This document shows, one piece after another, positions 7,793-14,189 of a DNA stretch of 23,372 bases. The stretch lies in the IMG/VR virus record IMGVR_UViG_3300042542_001655, positions 1 to 23,372 of that record. One strand, given 5' to 3'. A program made the position numbers and the translations under genes. Origin of the DNA: a virus. The notes below the pieces were generated by a model. That model made no database searches. It was given only the letters and a program-made list of their open reading frames with translations, and had not been told where the DNA came from. Every line of letters starts with the position of its first letter. Position 1 is the stretch's first letter.

Positions 7793-8779
7793 ATGGGAGA
7801 ACTAAAACTGCAGGGAAGGATCGTGTTAGAGTATATGCTCAAGAACCCTGATATACCGGCATTAACGGCAGCAAGGGCGATCTATAAAAAGAATCCTGAA
7901 GTTTATACATCGGTTGAAGCCGTGCGCTCTCTCATTAGAGCGTTAGTTGGTAGCAACGGAAAAAAAAGTTACCCGGACAAAAGAATAGCACGACCAAAAC
8001 GCAATCAGTCGTCGCACTTATTACCATTGTCTGAAGCGGGAAGCCGTGAGGATTTTATTATACCAAAGGGTATAATACGCTTAGGTATATTATCAGATAT
8101 TCATTTGCCTTATCACGATGAACAAGCGTTAACGGCTGCTATTCAGAAACTAAAAGAGGAAAAGGTTAACGGTGTGTTACTCAACGGTGATACGATCGAC
8201 TTTTATCAGTTGTCGTTTCATGAGAAAGATCCGCGTGTACGTTCGTTTGCTTATGAAATCGAGGTGTTTTATAAGTTCTTAGAGTATTTGAAACAAGAGT
8301 TGGACTGTCCTATTTATTTCAAAATTGGAAACCATGAGGATAGATACAATAGGTATATGCGACTTAAAGCACCTGAATTATTGGACATACCAAACTTTAA
8401 TTTAGCGGAGGTGTTGCAGTTCGGAAAATATGGCGTGATTAAGATTGACAGCCTACAACGCATCAAAGCGGGGAAGTTTACGATCTATCACGGTCATGAG
8501 TTTAAAGGTAGCGGAGGCGTTTACCCTGCGCGTTGGTTGGCGTTAAAAAGCAAAATCAGTTCAGCGGTTGGACATTTTCACAAAGACAGCGAGTACCACT
8601 TTACAGATAGTGATGGCAAAGATTACGTGTGCCATTCGTTTGGATGCTTGTGTGATTTATCCCCTGATTACTTACCAGAGAATGACTGGACGCATAGTTG
8701 CTCAATTATTACAATAGACCATAAAACGGGAAATTATGTCATCAGAAAGCACCGAATCGTCGGAGGCAAAATCTACTAA
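7793..8779 (+). CDS. Calcineurin-like metallophosphoesterase with N-terminal extension
   Basis: A 328-residue protein with all the metal-binding motifs of the calcineurin-like phosphoesterase superfamily: D102-x-H104 ('SDIH'), G132-D133 ('NGDTID'), G179-N-H-E182, H233/H235 ('YHGHE') and G260-H261-x-H263 ('VGHFH'). The catalytic set is intact, so it should cleave a phosphodiester or phosphomonoester; the substrate is unknown, with DNA ends or nucleotides being reasonable for a phage. Residues 1-65 form a helical extension that could bind DNA ('PALTAARAIYKKNPEVYTSVEAVRSLIRAL'), followed by a basic linker. The leader carries the AACCAAAA motif seen before early genes. It lies between holin and amidase, an odd place for a nucleic acid enzyme. 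Confidence 0.85.
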   Translation: MGELKLQGRIVLEYMLKNPDIPALTAARAIYKKNPEVYTSVEAVRSLIRALVGSNGKKSYPDKRIARPKRNQSSHLLPLSEAGSREDFIIPKGIIRLGILSDIHLPYHDEQALTAAIQKLKEEKVNGVLLNGDTIDFYQLSFHEKDPRVRSFAYEIEVFYKFLEYLKQELDCPIYFKIGNHEDRYNRYMRLKAPELLDIPNFNLAEVLQFGKYGVIKIDSLQRIKAGKFTIYHGHEFKGSGGVYPARWLALKSKISSAVGHFHKDSEYHFTDSDGKDYVCHSFGCLCDLSPDYLPENDWTHSCSIITIDHKTGNYVIRKHRIVGGKIY

Positions 8780-9053
8780 TTACACGCTGCCTGAAGGCTA
8801 CCCGATGCTCAAGTTTCCTATTGTCAGCTACAATGAGGAACAAGAGTTATATTACAAGCGTAATTTCACAATCAACTACGAAGCGGACTATGTGTTGCAC
8901 TTTCACGCTGACAAGGTAAACGGAGAAAGTTGTACGCGTGTGATATTAGCTTCGGGATATGAGTATATTTGCGCGATGACTGAAAGTAAGTTTACTCAGT
9001 TAATTGAGCCTTATTTCTTTTTCCAATTCATTCAAAATAATTCCAATGGGTAA
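8736..9053 (+). CDS. Small hypothetical protein in the lysis block
   Basis: A 105-residue protein whose start overlaps the phosphoesterase by 44 bases and whose end overlaps the amidase start by 8 bases. The first 17 residues are Ser/Glu/Thr-rich, probably because they share bases with the upstream gene. The rest has several aromatic beta-like strands ('YYKRNFTINYEADYVLHFHAD', residues 39-59) and a hydrophobic end ('LIEPYFFFQFIQNN'). No family is recognised. The overlaps on both sides make it a likely genuine, co-translated gene. It could modulate lysis or be an unrelated passenger. Confidence 0.6.
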   Translation: MSSESTESSEAKSTNYTLPEGYPMLKFPIVSYNEEQELYYKRNFTINYEADYVLHFHADKVNGESCTRVILASGYEYICAMTESKFTQLIEPYFFFQFIQNNSNG

Positions 9054-9519
9054 GTTAACGTACTTGGTGCTGCATTGCACCGCAACGCCTGAAGGTCGTG
9101 CTGTAACAGCTGATCAGATAAGATCGTGGCACACATCACCTCCGCCACAGGGCAGGGGATGGAAACAGGTTGGCTATTCGGCGATGATTCACTTAGACGG
9201 TAAGGTCGAGATTTTAACACCATTCGACGAAGATGACGATGTAGAAAAGTGGGAGGTAACAAACGGTGTAGCGGGTATTAATTCAATTAGCCGTCATATT
9301 GTGTACGTTGGCGGTACTGATAAGAATGGACGGGCAAAGGACACACGTACACAGGCGCAACGGATTGCGATAGATAATTTTGTAAAACAAACTATCGCAG
9401 CGCATCCGAGTATTAAAGTAGCAGGACACAATCAGTTCGCACCTAAGGCGTGTCCGTGCTTTGACGTTCCGACATACTTGCGCTCTATCGGTGTTGATGA
9501 AACAAACATCCACAGATGA
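9046..9519 (+). CDS. N-acetylmuramoyl-L-alanine amidase (endolysin)
   Basis: I place the start at ATG 9046 (157 residues), because the family begins right at 'TYLVLHCTATPEG'; an in-frame TTG at 9004 would only add 14 unconserved residues. The zinc ligands and catalytic residues of the T7-lysozyme type amidase_2 family are present: H10, Y44 ('VGYSAMIH'), H128 ('AGHNQFAPK'), K134 and C136 ('KACPCFD'). The spacing H128-K134-C136 equals that of T7 lysozyme H122-K128-C130. It cuts the amide bond between N-acetylmuramic acid and L-alanine. There is no signal peptide, so it needs the holin for export. It overlaps the spanin-like gene by ATGA. Confidence 0.9.
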   Translation: MGKLTYLVLHCTATPEGRAVTADQIRSWHTSPPPQGRGWKQVGYSAMIHLDGKVEILTPFDEDDDVEKWEVTNGVAGINSISRHIVYVGGTDKNGRAKDTRTQAQRIAIDNFVKQTIAAHPSIKVAGHNQFAPKACPCFDVPTYLRSIGVDETNIHR

Positions 9520-9977
9520 AACGCTTTGACATTTATTTCGTAGGTGTGTTGGTTGTGCTTTGCGTGTGGTTTATTCGCACGTGTGAAAAGCATCCAAGCG
9601 TTGACATGAAACCATTGGAGCAGCAAATCGACAGCCTACGTGATGCGATTAATAAGCGCGACACGTTGATTGTGCATCGTGATACTGTAATAAAGCAAAC
9701 AAGCCGAATTAAAGAGTTGACACGGGAGTATATTACGCACGTTGACACCGTGTTAAAGTTGCAGATATGCGACACGTTAGCGGTTGCCTGTGATAGCCTT
9801 GCGGATCGTTACCGTGAGCAGGATAGCGTTTTTAGGGCGCAAATCTTCGATTACAGGCAATTAGTAAGCAAACAGGATAGTTCTATTCAGTTGTTAAAAA
9901 AGCAGCGCACACGACGATTTATCGCAGGATTTGGAGTAGGTTTTGCAACTGGTGTTATAGTTCCGCGAATTCGCTGA
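9516..9977 (+). CDS. Spanin-like membrane coiled-coil protein
   Basis: A 153-residue protein with an N-terminal membrane anchor (residues 6-22, 'IYFVGVLVVLCVWFI'), a long helical region with heptad-like charge pattern (residues 30-130) and a second, Gly-rich hydrophobic stretch near the end ('FIAGFGVGFATGVIVP'). It follows the amidase by an ATGA overlap. This is the arrangement of Rz-like spanins, which disrupt the outer membrane after the wall is cut. The C-terminal hydrophobic stretch would suit a one-gene (unimolecular) spanin, although such proteins usually use an N-terminal lipoprotein signal, which is not evident here. The last 23 bases overlap the opposite-strand nuclease gene. Confidence 0.6.
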   Translation: MKRFDIYFVGVLVVLCVWFIRTCEKHPSVDMKPLEQQIDSLRDAINKRDTLIVHRDTVIKQTSRIKELTREYITHVDTVLKLQICDTLAVACDSLADRYREQDSVFRAQIFDYRQLVSKQDSSIQLLKKQRTRRFIAGFGVGFATGVIVPRIR

Positions 9978-10248
9978 TCTTACGAAGTACATTGGTAGCA
10001 TCTGCAACTGATCGCACTATAAACAACAGACCACCGTTCCAGTTATCAAAGAATTCTTTTTGATCGTCAGTTAACTTACCCTTTGGCATCTTTACCTCAA
10101 CAAGTGCTGTAATGCCGCGATAACCTACGATAAGGTCGGGTACACCTTTACCGGATAGCTGATGCACGGACGCGCCGAATGATCTGAATTCCTCTATTAT
10201 TTCCCGTTCGTTTTGGTCGCGTTTGGCTGCCTGTCTGTTGATGCTCAT
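9955..10248 (-). CDS. VRR-NUC domain nuclease
   Basis: The only minus-strand gene in the window, 97 residues from the ATG at 10248 (a TTG at 10254 would add two residues). It shows the PD-(D/E)xK-type nuclease core: an N-terminal helix with Glu residues ('NEREIIEEFRSFG'), then G-V-P-D38-L ('GKGVPDLIVGYRG'), then E51-V-K53 ('ALVEVKMPKGKLTDDQKEFF'), with Gln63 in the following helix. This is the minimal VRR-NUC layout of stand-alone phage nucleases, related to Holliday-junction resolvases and often placed among replication genes. A TAATTTTG sequence sits just upstream of the start on the same strand and may be its promoter. It is convergent with the spanin-like gene and overlaps it by 23 bases. 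Confidence 0.85.
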   Translation of the reverse strand: MSINRQAAKRDQNEREIIEEFRSFGASVHQLSGKGVPDLIVGYRGITALVEVKMPKGKLTDDQKEFFDNWNGGLLFIVRSVADATNVLRKISEFAEL

Positions 10249-10354
10249 GCCCAAAATTACGCGGAATTGCGTACTTTCTTAGGTTATTAACTAAAAATAA
10301 TTGTATTGATTATCAAGCAGTTACGAAAATTTAACAAAAATAATTGCATAAATG

Positions 10355-10385
10355 TTTGCAGGTAACAAAAGTGTTACTACCTTTG
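10355..10385 (+). promoter_or_regulatory. Bacteroidota-type promoter for early region
   Basis: TTTG at 10355-10358 and TACCTTTG at 10378-10385, with 19 bases between them, match the Bacteroidota sigma-A consensus (TTTG, 19-21 bases, TAnnTTTG). Transcription would begin about 10390, some 20 bases before the first early gene. The 106 bases between the nuclease start (10248) and this promoter are AT-rich and hold no gene. Confidence 0.8.
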
Positions 10386-10410
10386 ATCCATCAAACTAAA
10401 ACAATAAGCC

Positions 10411-10578
10411 ATGAATAAATTTATATCTATCCTACAAAAATACGGGCGTGTAAAAGTTACTGTATATTATAATCGCGATTACAGTAAGCCGTATTCTTTT
10501 ATATCAAAAGATATTAGCGATATTCATCCTATAATGGAATCTACTTCCGATGATGTACACTTTGCAATACCTGATTAA
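10411..10578 (+). CDS. 55-residue hypothetical protein, first early gene
   Basis: An ATG at 10411 opens 55 codons ending with TAA at 10576-10578. The product starts 'MNKFISILQKYGRVKVTVYY' and is rich in Tyr, Ser and Asp; it could form a small beta hairpin followed by a polar helix. It is the first gene after the strong promoter at 10355-10385 with a normal-length leader, so it is probably expressed early. In this position phages often place small proteins that reprogram the host, but the sequence itself shows no function and I recognise no family. The 75 bases after it carry no gene, only a short GC-rich patch (10603-10620) and the CCAAA leader of the next gene. Confidence 0.55.
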   Translation: MNKFISILQKYGRVKVTVYYNRDYSKPYSFISKDISDIHPIMESTSDDVHFAIPD

Positions 10579-10653
10579 AAACTAAAACTAACACCAACGG
10601 GGCGCAGCATCCTACACTGCATTAACTTAAAACCAAACCAAAATTACACGACC

Positions 10654-10854
10654 ATGAACAACAGTAAATTTTTATCAATCAACTGGAAAGACGCTAAGCA
10701 ATTAATCGATGACGGTAAATTAATCGCAACACATCGCAATTACGGGCAAATCCACAATCAAGGCGAATACACAATAAGTGCAGACGGCAATCGACTTTAC
10801 AAGCGCAGCCTTTCTTCGCCTAAATCTCAATATTATTTAATCGCAACAGTTTAA
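10654..10854 (+). CDS. 66-residue hypothetical early protein
   Basis: A small basic protein. It has a helix-like start ('NWKDAKQLIDDGKLIATHRN', residues 10-29) followed by short strands ('GEYTISADGNRLYKRSL'). The ATG follows the leader AAAACCAAACCAAAA (10629-10643), the same kind of motif that precedes many genes in this region. No membrane segment or cysteine. Its order in an early cluster of short genes suggests an accessory role, but I do not recognise a family. Confidence 0.55.
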   Translation: MNNSKFLSINWKDAKQLIDDGKLIATHRNYGQIHNQGEYTISADGNRLYKRSLSSPKSQYYLIATV

Positions 10855-10877
10855 TCACACTTAAAACCAAAACCAAA

Positions 10878-11159
10878 ATGAAACAAGAAATCAAAGCAGC
10901 AGCATTCGGTCTATTATTCATCGTGCTATTTGTTTGGATGTACGAACGAGCAATGACCGACCATGAGGAAAAAACATTGTTACACCGCCAAGAGGTCGAA
11001 GGCAAAACAGCGGATAGCAGTTACATCCGGTGTATGGATTGCATCGAGCGTTGGAATCACAAACGCGCTACAATGCCTGAACATCGCAACTTAAAAGACA
11101 GCGCAATAATCGGTGCTTGTCGAGGGTTGTGGCTAAGAAAGGAGGTGAAAGGTGAGTAG
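10878..11159 (+). CDS. Small single-pass membrane protein
   Basis: A 93-residue protein with one clear membrane helix at residues 6-22 ('KAAAFGLLFIVLFVWMYE'), followed by a charged cytoplasmic or periplasmic domain with three cysteines ('RCMDCIERW' and 'GACRGLW'). The CxxC could hold a metal or a disulfide. The leader is AAAACCAAAACCAAAATG. Its last eight bases overlap the next gene, and the perfect Shine-Dalgarno of that gene lies inside its 3' end. Function unknown; small membrane proteins in early phage operons may alter the host envelope or exclude other phages, which is only a guess here. Confidence 0.55.
   Translation: MKQEIKAAAFGLLFIVLFVWMYERAMTDHEEKTLLHRQEVEGKTADSSYIRCMDCIERWNHKRATMPEHRNLKDSAIIGACRGLWLRKEVKGE
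11139..11148 (+). promoter_or_regulatory. Perfect Shine-Dalgarno before a GTG start
   Basis: AAGGAGGTGA is complementary over 10 bases to the usual 3' end of 16S rRNA and ends three bases before the GTG at 11152. Most other starts in this window have no such site. It decides the GTG start of the following gene, which lies within the previous coding sequence. Confidence 0.75.
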
Positions 11160-11385
11160 ATTAATCAGCATTTACCTATACGTAAGTATCGACGGGGATA
11201 GGCACGAAATTGAAATCATCCGCGATACGGAAGGGTCAGCGCATCAGCACATTGACGAAGGCGATAGATGGACAGCACCATGCGCTATGGACATTGTTGA
11301 CCTTGACAAGTACGACGAAGCAATTAGCGAGACAGTTGCAGAAATGCGCGAATTGTTAATCAATAAACTAATCGAAACCAATTAA
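11152..11385 (+). CDS. 77-residue acidic hypothetical protein
   Basis: Starts with GTG, supported by a perfect Shine-Dalgarno at 11139-11148. Residues 4-25 form beta strands ('LISIYLYVSIDGDRHEIEIIRD') and residues 53-76 an acidic helix ('YDEAISETVAEMRELLINKLIE'). It is markedly acidic, with His residues near the middle ('SAHQHIDEGDRW'), a composition seen in some phage anti-host or DNA-mimic proteins, but no such function can be shown. It overlaps the upstream membrane protein gene by eight bases. Confidence 0.55.
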   Translation: MSRLISIYLYVSIDGDRHEIEIIRDTEGSAHQHIDEGDRWTAPCAMDIVDLDKYDEAISETVAEMRELLINKLIETN

Positions 11386-11396
11386 AACCAAATATT

Positions 11397-11648
11397 ATGA
11401 AGTACTACAAAACACCACTACAAGACCTATTCTGCGTCAACGAAGTCGGACGCGGCACGTACATCGAAACGGACGGATTAACGCACATCAGCATCCGGTT
11501 ATTCACTCACGCTGAATTAACCAAAGAAGGCAACAACTTAATGATCACGGCTGCGGACTATACCGACCGCGATGTCGTGGAAATTGACTTGGATACGTTC
11601 AAGGCTATTCTCGGACGATTCTCATTAACAGCATACCTGCACATATGA
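11397..11648 (+). CDS. 83-residue hypothetical protein
   Basis: Small alpha/beta protein without membrane segments; acidic in its second half ('YTDRDVVEIDLDTFKAILGRF', residues 55-75). The leader carries AAAACCAAATATT before the ATG. Its stop overlaps the ATG of the following micro-gene in an ATGA, so the two are probably translationally coupled. No family recognised. Confidence 0.5.
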   Translation: MKYYKTPLQDLFCVNEVGRGTYIETDGLTHISIRLFTHAELTKEGNNLMITAADYTDRDVVEIDLDTFKAILGRFSLTAYLHI

Positions 11649-11728
11649 CTTGGCGTACCTTAATAATAGCAACGCTGTTATTACTTGCGATCAGCGTAAT
11701 TATTGACGTAATAATAAATAAATTATGA
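11645..11728 (+). CDS. 27-residue membrane micro-protein
   Basis: An ATG at 11645 opens 27 codons ending with TGA at 11726-11728. Both ends form four-base ATGA overlaps: with the previous gene's stop (11645-11648) and with the next gene's ATG (11725-11728). The product begins 'MTWRTLIIATLLLLAISVII' and is one hydrophobic helix with a basic start and a short polar end ('NKL'). The length and helix suit a single-pass membrane protein, and the double coupling is strong evidence that this short frame is translated. Function unknown. Confidence 0.6.
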   Translation: MTWRTLIIATLLLLAISVIIDVIINKL

Positions 11729-12237
11729 TACACAAAATAATAACCACAAAAAACTATCTACTTGTTGTAGATGAATCAGAGATTAAAGAAGGTGATTGGT
11801 GTTTAGCAGATATACCTAATGGATATTTTTATGGGATTGTAAAATATAATGGAGCATTTGCTAAACATTACTATAAAAAAATCATAGCACATCTTCCAAT
11901 CAACAACTCACCAATACTTGAAGGTGTAGACTTACTACCACCATATTCCCGACATCAAGAAGATGGTCTTGAGGAATTAGCTGAAGAATGGGAAAATAAA
12001 GGAGATTTTACAAGTGGATATTCATTCAAGGCAGGATACAACAAAGCCCGTGAGAAGTATAAGTACACAGAGGAGGATATTCTTGATGCTTGGGAATTAG
12101 GAGCTTCAGAAGGACTACCATTAACGATGGAAAAAAAGAATAATTTAATTAAGCACCTACAACAACCAAAGATGCCTGTTGGGTTTTTAGAAAAGGGTTC
12201 ATATAACGGTACTTGGGTAGGAGAATATATTTATTAA
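11725..12237 (+). CDS. 170-residue conserved-looking phage protein, AT-rich
   Basis: The N-terminal half is beta-rich ('KIITTKNYLLVVDESEIKEGDWCLAD', residues 4-29, then 'GIVKYNGAFAKHYYKKIIAHLP'), resembling a small barrel domain. The second half is helical and acidic ('DGLEELAEEWENKG') with an 'AWELGASEGLP' helix. Proteins of this look are widespread in Bacteroidota phages and mobile elements as hypothetical proteins; I know of no assigned function. It is clearly more AT-rich than its neighbours and uses different codons, so it was probably acquired separately. It starts through an ATGA overlap with the micro-protein gene. Confidence 0.65.
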   Translation: MIHKIITTKNYLLVVDESEIKEGDWCLADIPNGYFYGIVKYNGAFAKHYYKKIIAHLPINNSPILEGVDLLPPYSRHQEDGLEELAEEWENKGDFTSGYSFKAGYNKAREKYKYTEEDILDAWELGASEGLPLTMEKKNNLIKHLQQPKMPVGFLEKGSYNGTWVGEYIY

Positions 12238-12254
12238 ACAAATTAAGCTAAATC

Positions 12255-12425
12255 ATGACTTATTCACAACGAGTAACACAAAGACAAAAAGCATTAGGCG
12301 TGTCATCCACAGCCATAGCAAGAAACCTAAACATCAGCCGTAAAACGCTTTACGAACGATTCACAAAGCACAACTGGAAAGACGGCGAAAGAATTATTTT
12401 GCGAAAGTTGTATGGAATTGAGTAA
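12255..12425 (+). CDS. 56-residue helix-turn-helix protein
   Basis: An ATG at 12255 gives 56 codons ending at TAA 12423-12425. Residues 13-40 ('ALGVSSTAIARNLNISRKTLYERF') match a helix-turn-helix: a Ser-Ser-x-x-Ala-Ile-Ala start, an Asn-Ile-Ser turn and a recognition helix with Arg-Lys-x-x-Leu-Tyr. It is basic and small, as for Cro-like or excisionase-like regulators. It ends nine bases before the -7 box of the promoter for the recombination genes, so a role in controlling that promoter is plausible but inferred. Sigma or transposase-type HTH origin is an alternative. Confidence 0.6.
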   Translation: MTYSQRVTQRQKALGVSSTAIARNLNISRKTLYERFTKHNWKDGERIILRKLYGIE

Positions 12426-12441
12426 CAATTTTGTATCTTTG
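12408..12441 (+). promoter_or_regulatory. Promoter for the recombination operon
   Basis: TATCTTTG at 12434-12441 is a perfect TAnnTTTG -7 box, with TTG at 12408-12410 about 23 bases upstream as a weak -33 element. The predicted transcript starts near 12446, giving a short leader that consists almost wholly of the AACCAAAAACCAAA motif before the ATG at 12464. Confidence 0.7.
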
Positions 12442-12463
12442 TCGAAACCAAAAACCAAATAAC

Positions 12464-13186
12464 ATGAAAACCAAAAAAGAAGATGGGGTGGAATACCCTG
12501 ATGGATTCTTTGAAGAATCAACAACGACCGAACAAACCGAGCAGCCTACGACCGAAGTAGTGCCGGTAGAACAAGAGCAACCTACGGAAGTCGCACAACT
12601 ACAACCGCGACAGGTTAACCTATCGAACGTGTCCGTGTTCAGCAATGCAGAATCGTTCGAACTTGCACAACGTCAGGCGAAGGTGTTATCCGCATCGCAG
12701 TTAGTGCCTAAGACTTATCAGGGTAACATCGCTGACTGCATCATCGCAATTGAAACCGCGTCACGCATTGGAGCATCGCCTTTGATGGTTATGCAGAACT
12801 TGTACATCGTACACGGCAAACCTGCATGGAGCAGCAACTTTCTTATCGCAACGCTTAACGCTTCACCTAACTGGGGTGCTATCGGTTACGAGGAAAATAC
12901 AGACAACGGTGGATCATGCCGAGCCTATTCCGAAGATAAGCGCACGAGTGAATTGAAGTACGGCATCTGGGTAAGTATGGTGATGGCTAAGGCTGAAGGG
13001 TGGAGCGAGAAGTCAGGTAGTAAGTGGAAGACAATGCCACAGTTAATGCTCAGATACCGGGCAGCGGCATTCTTTGTACGTCAGTTTGCGCCTGAAATTA
13101 GTATGGGTATCCACACCTATGAGGAAGTGATCGACGTGCAATCAAAGCCGTATGTTGAACCTAATAAGTCGAAGTGGCATGAGTAA
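12464..13186 (+). CDS. RecT-like single-strand annealing protein
   Basis: I use ATG 12464 (240 residues), because it follows the promoter and the CCAAA leader. Residues 1-50 are a Glu/Thr/Pro-rich linker. The core, residues 60-225, contains 'CIIAIETASRIGASPLMVMQNLYIVHGKPAWSSNFLIA', 'GIWVSMVMAKAEGWSEKSGSKWKTMPQLMLRYRAAAFFVRQFAPEI' and an acidic end, which fits RecT/Bet-type annealing proteins of Bacteroidota phages. These coat single-stranded DNA and pair it with a complementary strand. The YqaJ exonuclease encoded next, overlapping by eight bases, is the usual partner. The identity is well supported by context but was not searched. Confidence 0.75.
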   Translation: MKTKKEDGVEYPDGFFEESTTTEQTEQPTTEVVPVEQEQPTEVAQLQPRQVNLSNVSVFSNAESFELAQRQAKVLSASQLVPKTYQGNIADCIIAIETASRIGASPLMVMQNLYIVHGKPAWSSNFLIATLNASPNWGAIGYEENTDNGGSCRAYSEDKRTSELKYGIWVSMVMAKAEGWSEKSGSKWKTMPQLMLRYRAAAFFVRQFAPEISMGIHTYEEVIDVQSKPYVEPNKSKWHE

Positions 13187-13823
13187 TCTAATCGAAAGTT
13201 ACACGCCAGAATGGTACGAGCAACGTGTTGGGAGGTTTACAGCCTCCCGACTATCGGAACTGTTAACTAAGCCACGTGGTAAGTATCATCCTATTGTGTT
13301 GGAGAAGGTCGGTGAAATCCTTACAGGTCAATCAGCGGACAACACGTTCATGAGCGAGGAAATGCAGCGCGGTTTGGAGTTAGAACCGTTGGCTATTAAA
13401 TGGGCAGAGCGTAACACCGGGTTAAAGATGGAAGCGGAGTCATACTTTAAAACGTGGGATGAGTGCGACGCCTTCGGTGCTACGTGTGATCGTGTAGGTA
13501 TGACCGATGACGGGCATAAGGTGATCGTTGAGGTTAAATGCCCTAAAACAAAGACGCACATCGAGTATTGCTGCCTTATTGAATCAGCGGAAGATTTAAA
13601 AGCAGTTAACAAGGATTACTACTGGCAGATCGTTGCAGGTGCAATAGTTCACGATGCGCGGCACGGACTGTTCGTTTCATTTGACGATCGCATTAACGAA
13701 GATTGTGGGCTATTCCTGTTATTCTTTGAAATACCTGAAGATGACATCGAGACTGGCAAGGCTGCCATATTAAAAGCCGTAGAACAACGTAATTACTTAG
13801 TAAGTACACTTAAAAACAACTAA
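13179..13823 (+). CDS. YqaJ-family viral exonuclease
   Basis: 214 residues from ATG 13179; an ATG at 13152 would add nine residues that lie inside the previous gene. Motifs of the YqaJ/lambda-exonuclease fold are clear: 'WYEQRVGRFTASRL' (residues 12-25), E67/E69 in 'RGLELEPLA', D104 in 'GATCDRV', E118-V-K120 in 'VIVEVKCPK', and Q140 in 'YYWQIV'. It digests one strand of double-stranded DNA from the end so that the RecT-like protein can anneal it. The pair is a complete phage recombination module. The stop is two bases before the next gene. Confidence 0.9.
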   Translation: MSNLIESYTPEWYEQRVGRFTASRLSELLTKPRGKYHPIVLEKVGEILTGQSADNTFMSEEMQRGLELEPLAIKWAERNTGLKMEAESYFKTWDECDAFGATCDRVGMTDDGHKVIVEVKCPKTKTHIEYCCLIESAEDLKAVNKDYYWQIVAGAIVHDARHGLFVSFDDRINEDCGLFLLFFEIPEDDIETGKAAILKAVEQRNYLVSTLKNN

Positions 13824-13825
13824 CA

Positions 13826-14086
13826 ATGAAAACTCAAAGACAAGCATTGATCACAGCATTTATTCAAGAACGCAATTTAACGACCATTACAGCGTTTAAA
13901 CTAACCGGAAGTATGAAACTACCATCACGTGTAGCAGAGTTCGAGGAAATGGGGTTAAAGTTCAAAAAAGAGCCATCCGTGTTTAAGACGCGATACGGAA
14001 CAAGTGGCAGGTTCACTACCTACACGCTTGTTAATAAGTCCGACGCAAAAAAATTGCTCAAAGGTATGCAGAAAAGTAAAAAGTAG
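13826..14086 (+). CDS. Winged-helix protein (HTH_39-like)
   Basis: An 86-residue basic protein. The pattern 'MKTQRQALITAFIQERNLTTITAFKLTGSMKLPSRVAEFEEMGLKFKKE' (a first helix, 'LTTITA', a helix with 'LPSRVAELxxxG', then a strand) and the wing-like 'TYTLVNK' fit the small phage helix-turn-helix family HTH_39. The role is probably DNA binding, perhaps local regulation or replication. The ATG follows the exonuclease stop by two bases with a weak leader, so it belongs to the same operon. A promoter box begins directly after its stop. Confidence 0.65.
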   Translation: MKTQRQALITAFIQERNLTTITAFKLTGSMKLPSRVAEFEEMGLKFKKEPSVFKTRYGTSGRFTTYTLVNKSDAKKLLKGMQKSKK

Positions 14087-14094
14087 TATATTTG
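14087..14094 (+). promoter_or_regulatory. Candidate promoter -7 box before the folded RNA
   Basis: TATATTTG matches TAnnTTTG exactly and begins directly after the stop of the winged-helix gene. No TTTG is seen 19-21 bases upstream, so the -33 element is missing or weak. Transcription would begin about 14098-14101, exactly at the first arm of the folded RNA segment. Confidence 0.5.
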
Positions 14095-14100
14095 TTCATC

Positions 14101-14189
14101 GTTGCGGTCTCACCTTATTAGCAACTAACAACTTAAATGCCCATTGGCAGAAAGCAGACGTGAGACCCTGTGAGTATGTTGATGGGCAT
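14101..14189 (+). ncRNA. Candidate pseudoknotted RNA element upstream of HNH gene
   Basis: Three perfect complementary arm pairs are packed into 89 bases: GTTGC (14101-14105) with GCAAC (14121-14125); GGTCTCAC (14106-14113) with GTGAGACC (14160-14167); and ATGCCCAT (14137-14144) with ATGGGCAT (14182-14189). The second pair crosses the first and the third, so the fold would be an interlocked double pseudoknot rather than simple hairpins. It begins right where the promoter box at 14087 would start transcription and ends 12 bases before the HNH start codon. It may be a regulatory leader, a ribozyme-like element or a small RNA. I do not recognise a known riboswitch or intron core. The fold is predicted by eye. 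Confidence 0.5.

Noticed and set aside
9004-9045. TTG start extending the amidase by 14 residues
   Set aside because: The added residues lie in the overlap with the previous gene and are not part of the amidase fold; ATG 9046 starts directly at the conserved region.
12302-12312. DnaA box (near TTATCCACA) at 12304 and 13110
   Set aside because: Each differs from the consensus by at least one base, they are isolated and lie in coding sequence; too weak to claim as binding sites for the DnaA-like protein.
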